From positions 868,001 through 932,000 of the forward strand of contig OZ025649.1 of assembly GCA_964019335.1 (NCBI GenBank): DNA of 64,000 nucleotides, read 5' to 3'. The stretch comes from Diplonema japonicum (lineage: Eukaryota; Euglenozoa; Diplonemea; Diplonemida; Diplonemidae). The notes beneath the pieces are model-generated. The model had not been told where the DNA came from, ran no database searches, and saw only the letters and a list, made by a program, of their open reading frames with translations. Below, piece by piece: positions 8,515 to 17,388 of this stretch. The stretch's first letter is position 1. Every line of letters starts with the position of its first letter. The position numbers and the translations under genes were made by a program.

Positions 8515-11154
8515 ATGGAGGCGTTCAGGAAGGACAGTGAGAGAAGTGCCGCGGAGGACTACGACGGGCTTGACTACTGGGAACCGTATAACCAGGACAG
8601 GCGTGCGCACATCCTCGCTAACCACGTTTCCTCGAAGAAGACGCTATGGAAGTGGGTGCTGTTCGCTTTGATCGGCTTCGTTGTGGCCGTGATAAGCATT
8701 TGCATGCGGCAGTCTGTTGAGCGTATAGTTATCTTCAGGTTCAAGACTATCCACACTGTGCTTGATGTCCCATCAGGGAATAATACTGCTAGTTCGGATG
8801 CAGGAGGTGACCCTGCCTACTTCGTGGCTTGGGTGTTCTGGGTCCTCACGTCGATGATCCTTATTGGGTGCAGTGCGGCTGTCATTGTGTACATAGAGCC
8901 TAAGGCGGCAGGGTCGGGCTTACCAGAGGTGATGGCTTATCTGAACGGCGTGCAGTTGAGCAGGGTGTTCTCCCTGAGGGTCATGGCTGTAAAGTTCTTG
9001 TCATGTTTCTTGGCCGTGTCAAGCGGCCTTCCTGTTGGTCCCGAGGGTCCCATGATACACTTGGGCAGCATGGTCGGTGCGTTCCTCACGCAGAAGAAGC
9101 ACCACATCCTCAACGACTCCCTTAGTCAGTTTCGCAATACTGTTGATAGGCGCGCTTTCATCACCTGTGGGGCTGCTGCAGGTGTGTCCGCTGCTTTCGG
9201 TGCTCCTGTTGGGGGGCTTCTCTTTGTGATGGAGGAAATCGCGTCCTTCTGGGACAGGTCCCTCACGTGGTTGATCTTTTTTTCTACGATGACGTCCTTC
9301 TTCACGGTCGCCTGCATCAATAGCGTGGTGCACGGGTGGGCTTCTACGGGACATATCTTTGGTGAACTTGTTGAAGAGGCACAGGTTCTCTTTCAGCCTG
9401 AGATCGTTCTCACCACTGTGAACCTCAACCTGCTGATTATCATCCCATCCATCATCATCGGTGGTGTGTGCGGCTTCCTTGCTGTGGTATTCACAAGACT
9501 GAACCTCTCAGTTGTGAGGTGGCGGAAGCGTGTTGTGAATAAGAAGAAGTGGCGACGGGTGGCCGAGCCCCTCCTCATCGCCTTTGTATACGGGTCGCTG
9601 AGCTTCCTGTTACCGTGCATCACGTCGTGCGAAAAGGTACCGCGGCTGTCATCTTTCCAGGGCACAGAGGCCCCCACGAACAGGAACGACTTTGCGCAGT
9701 TCATTTGCACGCAGAACGATGAGTACTCACCTCTGGCAACGCTCACGTTGAACTCAGGCGAGAACTCAGTCAGGCATCTCTTCAGCAAGGGAACGCAGGG
9801 GCAGTTCAAACCGGGCGAACTTGCAACGTACCTTACGCTGTTTCTCTTCTTCAGTGCCTACACCTCTGGGTCTGCTTTCTCGACCGGCATCGTGATTCCT
9901 ATGCTTGTGATCGGGTCTGTCGTCGGGCGGTTCTGCGGTGAGGTGTTCCACGGCTTGGCCCCCTCATGGGCCGACTACACCTGGTCGGATCCTGGCTTGT
10001 TCGCCTTGCTTGGGAGTGCTGCCTTTTTCGCAGGTGTGTCGCGCCTCACCGTGTCGCTGGCAGTCATCATGCTGGAGATTTCGCATGAAATCAAGTTTCT
10101 CCCACCGATCATGATCTCCATCATGGTGTCGAAGTGGACGGCTGACTACAAAGAGCCGTCATCTCTGTACCACTCCTTGATCCACTTGATGGGAGTGCCG
10201 TTCATGGAATCCGGTAAAGAGAAGGAGATGGGCTACGAGCTGTTCACAGCAAGCAGCGTGATGAGCAGCCCTGCAGTGACGGTGCGGGAGATGGAGTACG
10301 TCGGGAGGTTATTCAGCGTGCTGGCAACACCGCATAACGGGTTTCCGGTGGTGAGCAAGAGCGGGCGGTTGAAGGGGATTATTTTACGGGTCCAGCTGGA
10401 GACGCTTCTGGAGAACATCGATCTGAGTTTGATCAGGTCTGCGAGGGACAGCAGTGTGAGCGTGACGAACTGGCATGAGCTGGTGCAGAACATGCAGACG
10501 GTGGAGGCAACGTCGACGAGGCGTTACTGGAGGACATCGCTGATGGAGAAGGGCGCAGCACTGACGGATGGCGAGAAGGGCAGCAAGATCAAGCTGACAC
10601 CATATGTGAACACGTCGCCATTCACGGTCCACAAGAACTTCCGGCTGAACCTGACACGGACATCTTTCCAGGCGATGTCCATGCGGCACCTTGTTGTTGT
10701 GGACAGCAGCTTCGCTCCAGTAGGCATGGTCACAAGGAAGGACCTCATCAGCATGGACAGGAGGATCGCAACGCGGGAGGCGACGTACGATGACGACGTT
10801 GACAGCGAGCCGGGCGACGAAGGTGCGGCTGTTAGTAGCCCGTGGATGTCACCCAAGAACCGCAGTGCCTCATCCCCTTCGGCGAAAAGCAGTTTTCATG
10901 TTGAGCTGCCTTTATTACCAGAAGACGGGGGAGAAGATGAAGAAGAAGAAGAAGAAGAAGAAGAAGAAGAAGAGGAGGAGGAAGAGGAGGAGGAAGAGGA
11001 GGGAGAAGATGAGCTCTACCAAGACGAGGCACCGCCTGCCCCGCCCATCGACGTCAGCTCGCTCCCCTTAGCGATACCTTGCAGCATCTCACCGCACCTG
11101 ATGCCGTATTCGTCGAACCCGCTCTTCCCCACCATAAGCTATACCCCGCTGTAA
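8515..11154 (+). CDS. CLC-family chloride/proton antiporter (CLC-6/7-like)
   Basis: 879 residues, no intron. It has the full CLC set: GSGLPE, GLPVGPEGPMIH with gating Glu177, GAAAGVSAAFGAPVGG followed by the FVMEE proton glutamate, and the anion-site segment FSTGIVIP. Two CBS domains follow near residues 580-630 and 700-750. The GPEGPMIH and FGAPVGG variants match the lysosomal CLC-6/7 branch, so it is probably a 2Cl-/H+ exchanger of an acidic endomembrane compartment. The C-terminus carries an uninterrupted run of more than 20 Glu and then a short Pro-rich tail, unusual for the family. An ATG 4 nt upstream (8511) opens a ten-codon out-of-frame ORF; the next ATG gives the family frame and is chosen as the start. 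Confidence 0.95.
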   Translation: MEAFRKDSERSAAEDYDGLDYWEPYNQDRRAHILANHVSSKKTLWKWVLFALIGFVVAVISICMRQSVERIVIFRFKTIHTVLDVPSGNNTASSDAGGDPAYFVAWVFWVLTSMILIGCSAAVIVYIEPKAAGSGLPEVMAYLNGVQLSRVFSLRVMAVKFLSCFLAVSSGLPVGPEGPMIHLGSMVGAFLTQKKHHILNDSLSQFRNTVDRRAFITCGAAAGVSAAFGAPVGGLLFVMEEIASFWDRSLTWLIFFSTMTSFFTVACINSVVHGWASTGHIFGELVEEAQVLFQPEIVLTTVNLNLLIIIPSIIIGGVCGFLAVVFTRLNLSVVRWRKRVVNKKKWRRVAEPLLIAFVYGSLSFLLPCITSCEKVPRLSSFQGTEAPTNRNDFAQFICTQNDEYSPLATLTLNSGENSVRHLFSKGTQGQFKPGELATYLTLFLFFSAYTSGSAFSTGIVIPMLVIGSVVGRFCGEVFHGLAPSWADYTWSDPGLFALLGSAAFFAGVSRLTVSLAVIMLEISHEIKFLPPIMISIMVSKWTADYKEPSSLYHSLIHLMGVPFMESGKEKEMGYELFTASSVMSSPAVTVREMEYVGRLFSVLATPHNGFPVVSKSGRLKGIILRVQLETLLENIDLSLIRSARDSSVSVTNWHELVQNMQTVEATSTRRYWRTSLMEKGAALTDGEKGSKIKLTPYVNTSPFTVHKNFRLNLTRTSFQAMSMRHLVVVDSSFAPVGMVTRKDLISMDRRIATREATYDDDVDSEPGDEGAAVSSPWMSPKNRSASSPSAKSSFHVELPLLPEDGGEDEEEEEEEEEEEEEEEEEEEEEGEDELYQDEAPPAPPIDVSSLPLAIPCSISPHLMPYSSNPLFPTISYTPL
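10931..11010 (+). repeat. GAA/GAG trinucleotide repeat coding poly-Glu
   Basis: A nearly pure run of GAA codons, then interrupted GAG/GAA codons, inside the chloride transporter gene. It encodes an acidic block at the C-terminus. Such runs are prone to length variation. Confidence 0.9.
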
Positions 11155-12384
11155 GAGAAGGTAGGAGAAGGAAAGAAGACAGGAATGGATGAGAAAGATT
11201 GCTATATATTTTGGTACTATGAACAGAGAAGAGAGAGACACAGAGAGTGTTTTGCTGGTATAAATGAACTTCGCATTTTTTTTCCCCTTCATTTTTTTTT
11301 CTATTTTGGCATCTGTTCCCCCACCACATGTGTTGTTTCATAGTACGTTGATAAGCAGGTGCTTCAGGTTTTTCTTCTCTCTTTATTTCTTCCTTGGTCA
11401 GATCGCTGGATTTCGTTTGTTTTCAGGTTTTTGAAGATGAATAAGTCTAGCCATGCTTCAAGTGAGGAATGTTGCTTTTTTTTTTTTGAGAAGAGAGGAT
11501 ACGGCAGGTGGGGCCAGGTGGTTTTGCGTGTATTTTTATTTTTATTTTCTACCTTTTTCTGGCGACATTTTATCGCTCACCTCTCTCTCTTTCTCTCGCT
11601 CTCCTCATCCCCTCTTCGGTACGTGATGGCAGTGCTTCTCCCCCTCCCCCGCCATGTATCGGACACAGGGCCTTTCTTGGTCTCTGGTGCTTGCATCCCT
11701 GTGATAGTTAATGATTTGACAGCAAGGAAAAAAGAAACAATAAGGAGGAGGGAATGTCGAAGGGAAACGAAATAGAACGGTGAGAATGAAGTCCCCTCCG
11801 CCTGTGAAAATGAAAGAATAAAAAACTGCTATATTTTCTTTTTTTGTTCTTTTTTTCTTCTTAATCGATTGCGCGTTCGTATCTCTAAGGGCCCATTAGC
11901 CTGACCTGTTCAGAATCGGCAGTCATTTCCAATTAAGATCCATTATAGAAAGAAGGAAAACAAAAGAAGGGGGGAGGGGAGGGGGAGGGGTGACGACGTG
12001 TTTCGGATAGCTTCTCCAGGTTTCTACCCGGCACGGCCGTAGCTTTCCAAAGGCTCGTACACTAACAGGAGGCAGTTTTTTGAGAGGTCTTTTGTTCCGA
12101 CCCCAGATTGCCCCAGATGGTTAGGTGCTGCAATTTTCTTTTTTTGTTGAAGAGGATAACTTTGACGAAATAATATATATAGTGCACTGCGGTACGACTT
12201 TTGCGAAATCTACGGCCCCATATCTCATTCCCCACTTTTCCCCCTTCCTTCTCTGTTGTCGTTTTTTTTTTTTTTTTTTTTTTTCCTTCTTCTTTTTTCT
12301 ACTATTCTTCCCTCCTCTTCCGCAAAAGGACAGCTTTTTTTTTTATTCACCCTGCTTTTTATTCTATTTTCCATAGTGCACAGT
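11155..12384. other. Intergenic region with G-quadruplex motif
   Basis: No gene supported. At 11969-11990 there are four G tracts of 4-6 separated by single A, a strong intramolecular quadruplex motif on the + strand. From about 12240 to 12380 the sequence becomes T/C-rich and ends in CACAG one base before the ATG of the next gene. Phe-rich frames here (for example 12125-12376) are translations of the tract. Confidence 0.5.
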
Positions 12385-13092
12385 ATGCCCATTCACATCG
12401 TTGTGGTAGCTGCGGTTCTATCGCGATGTGCAGTAGACTATTCTAACCAGACTATCTGTGGTGGCAGGGGAGAGTGTTATCACGAGAGGGGGCCAGGTAT
12501 GCATTGGCTGGAGGCGGCACAGTGTGAGTGCGCTGAGGGGTATTGCAAGGGTGTGGCTAAGGTGGTGGAAGGGATGGACGTATGGAGTTGTTACAAGTGT
12601 GGTGTGCGTGACCTTTCCTTCAAGGGTGTGGCAGGGATTGGTGGGAACTTCACAGGCAGCGGGTGGCGGCCCTGCACGCATCTAGGTGACATCGATGCCA
12701 TTGAGCCAGCAGACCCCCAGCACACAAGCACTGCTTGGGTGTCACCTCCCTTCATCATCGGCCCCGACACTTCCATCACAGGTACGTTTAACGGTGGCAA
12801 CGCCGACGGCCACTCACATGGGGTGGCAGGCACCACCCATGCTGCTTTGCCCTACCCCTCCCCCTCAGGTTTCCAAGGCATCGCCCTTGCTGTTGACAGC
12901 CACTACATCCTCCCCATCAAGGCAGGTGGCCACCTTACTCCCGCAGGGCACACTCTCGTCATCGCCCCTTCGCAGCTTGCCCCTTATGCAGGCAAGACAG
13001 CCATGCTCCATATCATCCACACCTACTACAGCGCAGCTGACCCTTTCTCATGGATGTGCGTGCGGTTCGTTGCAGTCTGGGACGCCATTTAA
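12385..13092 (+). CDS. Secreted protein with EGF-like N-terminus
   Basis: 235 residues, no intron. The first ~17 residues (MPIHIVVVAAVLSRC) look like a signal peptide. A Cys-rich block follows with the spacing of an EGF-like module (CAVDY..ICGGRGECY..CECAEGYC), then a Gly/Pro/Thr-rich globular region without membrane segments. It is probably exported or luminal. The C-terminal ~150 residues are not recognised. The start is the first ATG one base after the CACAG acceptor; the frame is open upstream only through the Phe-rich tract. Confidence 0.7.
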   Translation: MPIHIVVVAAVLSRCAVDYSNQTICGGRGECYHERGPGMHWLEAAQCECAEGYCKGVAKVVEGMDVWSCYKCGVRDLSFKGVAGIGGNFTGSGWRPCTHLGDIDAIEPADPQHTSTAWVSPPFIIGPDTSITGTFNGGNADGHSHGVAGTTHAALPYPSPSGFQGIALAVDSHYILPIKAGGHLTPAGHTLVIAPSQLAPYAGKTAMLHIIHTYYSAADPFSWMCVRFVAVWDAI

Positions 13093-13180
13093 CCTTTTTG
13101 CTATTTACATGGCTTTTTTTTCTTCTTTTTTTCTTCACTAGCGTCTTTACCTTTACGTTATGCATACTGCAGGCGGCCAG

Positions 13181-14706
13181 ATGTCGTTTCAATATGAGTT
13201 CGATGAGAGCGACCTTCGTGTCGTCTTCCTGACTGCCGCCTACCACATACCCGACGGCGTCACGATGACTATCATGCGCATAGCTGCGTACCTGAAGGAG
13301 CGCGGTGCCAAGACGATGGTCATCACTGCCGACCCGCAGGTGGCGGATCCCGTGTTCCCCTCGGAGGAGAACATCCAAATGGTGCCGAGCCGTGTGTTGC
13401 CCTTTGACCAGTCCTTCAAGTACTGCATGGGGACCTGCTTGTCGGAAGAGGCGAAGGCCGCCATGCTGGAATTCAAGCCGACAATCATACACTTCACTGT
13501 CCCGGACATCGTAGGCAGAGAGGGCTTCAAGTGGGCAGAACAGCAGGGCATCCCTGCCCTTGCCACATGGCACTCCAACTACGCCGACTACCTCTGCTAC
13601 TACAACCGCGACTGGTTCAAGCCTGTCCTCGAGGCTTACCTCAGGTCCTTCTTCAAGCAGGTGATCACCTACGTCCCCACTCCCTACATTAAGAAGAAGC
13701 TCTCTGACTCGGGCTTCAACAGCTCGCAACTCTCAATCTGGGGACGGGGGGTCGACAGGAATCTATTCAACCCCGGCAAGCGGAGCAGACGCCTTCACGA
13801 AAAGCTGAACATTAGCCCGAGCGAGGTGCTGGTGCTGTGGGCAGGGCGCACCGTGTACGAGAAGCGACCTGACATATATGGCAGGGTGCTTGGGAGGTTG
13901 AAAGCGGAGGGCTGGCCTGTGCGGGGCATCATCGCAGGAGGAGTGGGCCCTGGTGTGAAGTTTATGCAGGGTGACCACATGGACCACCTGGGATGGCTTC
14001 AAGGCGAGGACCTAGCAGAGGCATATGCCAGCTGCGATGTCCTGCTGTTCCCTTCGGCGGTGGAGACATTTGGGAATGTGACGCTCGAGGCGATGGCAAG
14101 CGGGGTTCCTGGTGTGGTGGAGGCAGGGTGCTCGGGTCACTTGATCGATCACGGGGTGACGGGTTACGTGTGTACGGATGGGGACGAGACGGAGTTCTAT
14201 GAGGCGACGAAAATGCTTGTGCAGAATGAGCGGCTGAGGAAGGAGATGGCACTGGCAGCGCGTGACTCAAGCGAGGCGTGGGGGATGGAGATAGTGATGC
14301 GGAAGATGGCGAACAACTACAGAGAGGTGGCCAAGCTGCACGCGGAGGGCAAAACGCCTAAGGCAGCATCCACTGTCTGGGTGTGGTCGAAGGTTGCCAA
14401 CACGGCAATAAGTGTCATGGAGTTCGCTGAGTGGCTCACACGAGCGGTGCCTCTGGTGTCGGCCTTTACTTCTCTTGTGGCTGCCGTCGCCGCTTATGTA
14501 TTTGCAGCAACTCTTCATAGAACGGTATGGACAGGGGAGAGAGGAAGAAGGAGAAAAATAAACTTTCACAGGCACGAACTTCAAACAACACCAAGCAAGA
14601 CGACGATGCAGGCACAGAGGGGATCAGCTCCGAGGCGTCGTCCATGCCAACAACCCCTACGACAGCACCCCCTGCACCCTGCCAGCAGAGCAGAAGGGAG
14701 AAGTAG
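13181..14706 (+). CDS. GT4-family glycosyltransferase with C-terminal membrane anchor
   Basis: 492 residues in two exons, with a 47-nt GTATG..CACAG intron at 14525-14571. Two Rossmann-like halves are seen: the acceptor side has THSN-like ATWHSNYADYL, and the donor side has LWAGRTVYEKRPD and the EX7E motif in AVETFGNVTLEAM. This places it with GT4 enzymes such as plant SQD2 and bacterial alpha-mannosyltransferases; the sugar donor is unknown. A hydrophobic segment near residues 425-447 (PLVSAFTSLVAAVAAYVF) would anchor it as a tail-anchored protein with the enzyme in the cytosol. Unspliced, the frame runs to 14734 with an Arg-rich tail. Splicing instead gives a short acidic, Ser/Thr/Pro-rich tail, which I prefer. 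The ATG at 13160 precedes the CAG acceptor and is less likely as start. Confidence 0.85.
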
Positions 14707-15829
14707 GCTTCCCAGCTCTTGTTCTTGGATGTAAGTAAGTTATAACTTTCTTTCCCCCCGCCCTGTCTGTCCGTTTTTTTTCTCCTCGGTGATCACCCCC
14801 CACCCCGTACACCGGAGTTTTAAATCGAATCTCTTTTTGTTACTCGTGTGTCGTGTTGCGTCGTGCCACAGCAGGTGGTGGGCTGAGGCACTTAAATCAG
14901 AAAGAACAGAATCAGTATAAGTAGAGAGGTTATCAGATGCAGACGAGGAAGAGATGTCAGTTTCAATGACTCTCTTTTCTCGCTCCTTTAACAGTTGGTG
15001 CCCTTCCCCTTCTCTTCCCCTTTGCTCCTAGGACTGACTTATGCTTCCTCTTCCAAATCCGTGTACTTTTCTTTTACGAGTAGAGAGCACTTGTTCCTAT
15101 TGTGATTATCAGGAAGGAGTTTCACCATCGTTAGGATCGCTTTAGAAGGAGGCTGGCCGTCACACGCAGCAGGGGGTGACATACCTCTTCTTCCTTTTGT
15201 TTTCCTTTTATTGTTTTAGTGGGTCATTCGTACTTCTGTAATTCGTTTTTTTTTCCTTTTTTCCCCTTCCAGTTTAGTTACTCCTTGAAAAGGAAGAAGA
15301 AAAAGCAGGAGGGAAGTGAATAAGAGAGAGGAGGAGAGAAAGGGAGGTGGTGGGTAGATATAGAATGGTGGTCAGTCTATATAAGGGAGAAGATGGGAAA
15401 GGGAATTATAATATAAATATAGCAGGACGGCTGTCAGCCACAACACAAGTAAGCAGTAGGTGGTCTTTTGAGGCAAAAAGCCTCAGGCCACCAGGGAATG
15501 GGAAGGTGGGGACTAGTATCTCCCTTTCCTTTTTTTTCCCTCCTTCTTTTTTCTTTTTCTTTTATAACTCGAGCCGGGTTTCCGTGTGTGTGAGAGTAAG
15601 TACGATTTACGTTTTTTTGTCACTTTTGGCTTTTACACCTGAGCTTTTAGCGCCCTACTGATGAGATCTATTGCCAGCAAGGGCCAGCCTACGTCAGCAT
15701 GGCCTCACCCAACGTACTCGGATTTGGCTGCCGTTAGGTAGCTAAACAATGTATTTATGAATATAATGATTTTAGATCTTCGGTTGTAGGTTCATAAAAT
15801 CTTATCTTTACTAGATATACTGTATTCAG

Positions 15830-16242
15830 AGAAGGGGGAGGTCCCGGGGGTGCAACGACATCCTTTTCGGTCCGATAGCTGCTACTGCATACGCACAGAT
15901 CCGCATTCGGGTGATGTAGGGTCTGGGTGCACGGCCAATCCTGAGGCTATGTACGTGCATGAAACGCTGCTTCCGGTTCCCTGCCGATGACCGGTGAACG
16001 GCGTGGGCCACATGTGACGAACGGGATGTCTAGGTGATGGTAGGGCATGTCCTCATGGAGAGAGCGGTTTGTTGGAGAGAAAAGCCGCGCGCCTGCGTAC
16101 ACCAGCGATGCATGGCTACGACAGGGACCCTTGTTCTCGTCACCCTAACAGCTCCTTATTGGAGAGGCTGCGGCCGGTGACAGGCACGTGTAGGATCCCC
16201 AGTCCACGGTGGACACCAGCGGCAGCGCACCAAGGATAGACC

Positions 16243-16245
<3 letters not shown>
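15830..16245 (+). other. GC-rich unique block, possible structured RNA gene
   Basis: About 415 nt of complex, GC-rich sequence with no coding frame, sitting in AT/T-rich surroundings and ending directly in a 39-T run that could stop RNA polymerase III. It contains several short self-complementary stretches and the 8-mer ACCCTAAC at 16142-16149, complementary to TTAGGG telomere repeats. I could not match the core motifs of RNase P, SRP or U-snRNAs. A stable RNA (telomerase RNA among the options) is a guess. Confidence 0.25.

Positions 16246-16284
<39 letters not shown>
16246..16284 (+). repeat. Poly-T tract (T39)
   Basis: The longest homopolymer in the window. It could be a polymerase III terminator for the preceding block or simply an overgrown polypyrimidine tract. 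Confidence 0.9.
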
Positions 16285-16286
<2 letters not shown>

Positions 16287-17388
16287 ATTATGCCTTTGTT
16301 TCTTTCTTATTCGTAGGGCATTTTTATGGCCTGATTATTTAGAGTGACCCTTGGGGCCATCTTCTTCTTACCTCTTTTTTTTTATACTCTCTCCTTACTG
16401 TGCTTTCACAGAGGTTTTATTTTATAGGACTGCAGGCTTTTGACGAAATTCGTTCGGGACTCGCCACACGTCCTCTTTTTCTTCTTCTTCTTCTTTTTCA
16501 TCTTTAGGAGTTTTTAGAAAGGATGAACGTCATAACTTTTTGACCGCCGAGATTACCTTATTCCATGCGGTGGAGGCAGGACTAGACACTAGGGAGCAGG
16601 CAGGTTGCCTCGGGGATCCACCGCCCCTTTCCTTCCCCCCTTTTTTTTTTACATTATTTCTGGCTTACTTGGCTTGTGCAAAGAGCAGTAAGACTTTTTT
16701 TCCCTCCCCCCCCCTGTTTTTCTTTCTTTCCAGTAGGGTCATGTCGGGAGGCACAAGGTGCCCTGAAACGTTCTTTTTTGGCGTCCTGCCACATACCGCA
16801 GGTACCCTTAAATGTCTCTTTTTTTTTTTTTTTTTTTTTCTTTCTTTTAAGAGAGCAGCGGGCACAGCACATTTGGAACCAGGTTTCTTTCAGTATAGCT
16901 CTAGCCAGTGGATTTGAGATACAAAATCTTTTTTTTTCACTCCTTACTTATTCTCACATTCGGGTTTCTGTTTAGGATGAGGTGCAGCGGGCGAGTCACA
17001 GCTAGATCCCGTTAGGGGCGTTGGGACGCACTGTTCAGCAGCATCAAGGCATGACACAGGGACTGGCACAGGCGGGACATTGGTGCGCAGGAGTGTTGGC
17101 AATGAGGCTAGGAGTGGTATTTACTCCCGCACCGTTCTCGGTGGTTAAGCTGATTGGTTTCCCGAGGCCACACGCACTAGGCGCTTGGATTAAGCGCAAT
17201 AGCCGGAAGAGGGATTTATTGTTTTGCTGTGTTCGTTTGGGTTCTTTCTTTTTCTTTTTTTTACTCCCCCTTTTTTTTCTTTTTGTTCTTTCCCCTTCTA
17301 TAATCCCCCCCCTTGGTTATTTATGTCTATAGTGACATTATTTTATGCTTTTGTATTCACCCTCACACCCACCACAGGGAGGGTTGGC

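Larger units (their letters stand above)
14707..17388. other. 2.7-kb intergenic region
   Basis: No protein gene supported. 14707-15680 and 16285-17388 are ordinary T/C-rich low-complexity sequence; the end is a pyrimidine tract with ACCACAG at 17373-17379, the acceptor for the next gene. In between lies a GC-rich unique block listed separately. Confidence 0.5.

Noticed and set aside
12256-12384. Phe-rich N-terminal extension of the EGF-like protein as a membrane segment
   Set aside because: It is the translated polypyrimidine tract; the ATG after CACAG gives a normal signal peptide.
13013-13729. Minus-strand frame of 238 codons
   Set aside because: Antisense to the secreted EGF-like protein end and the glycosyltransferase, which carry clear domain motifs; no pyrimidine tract or acceptor upstream on that strand.
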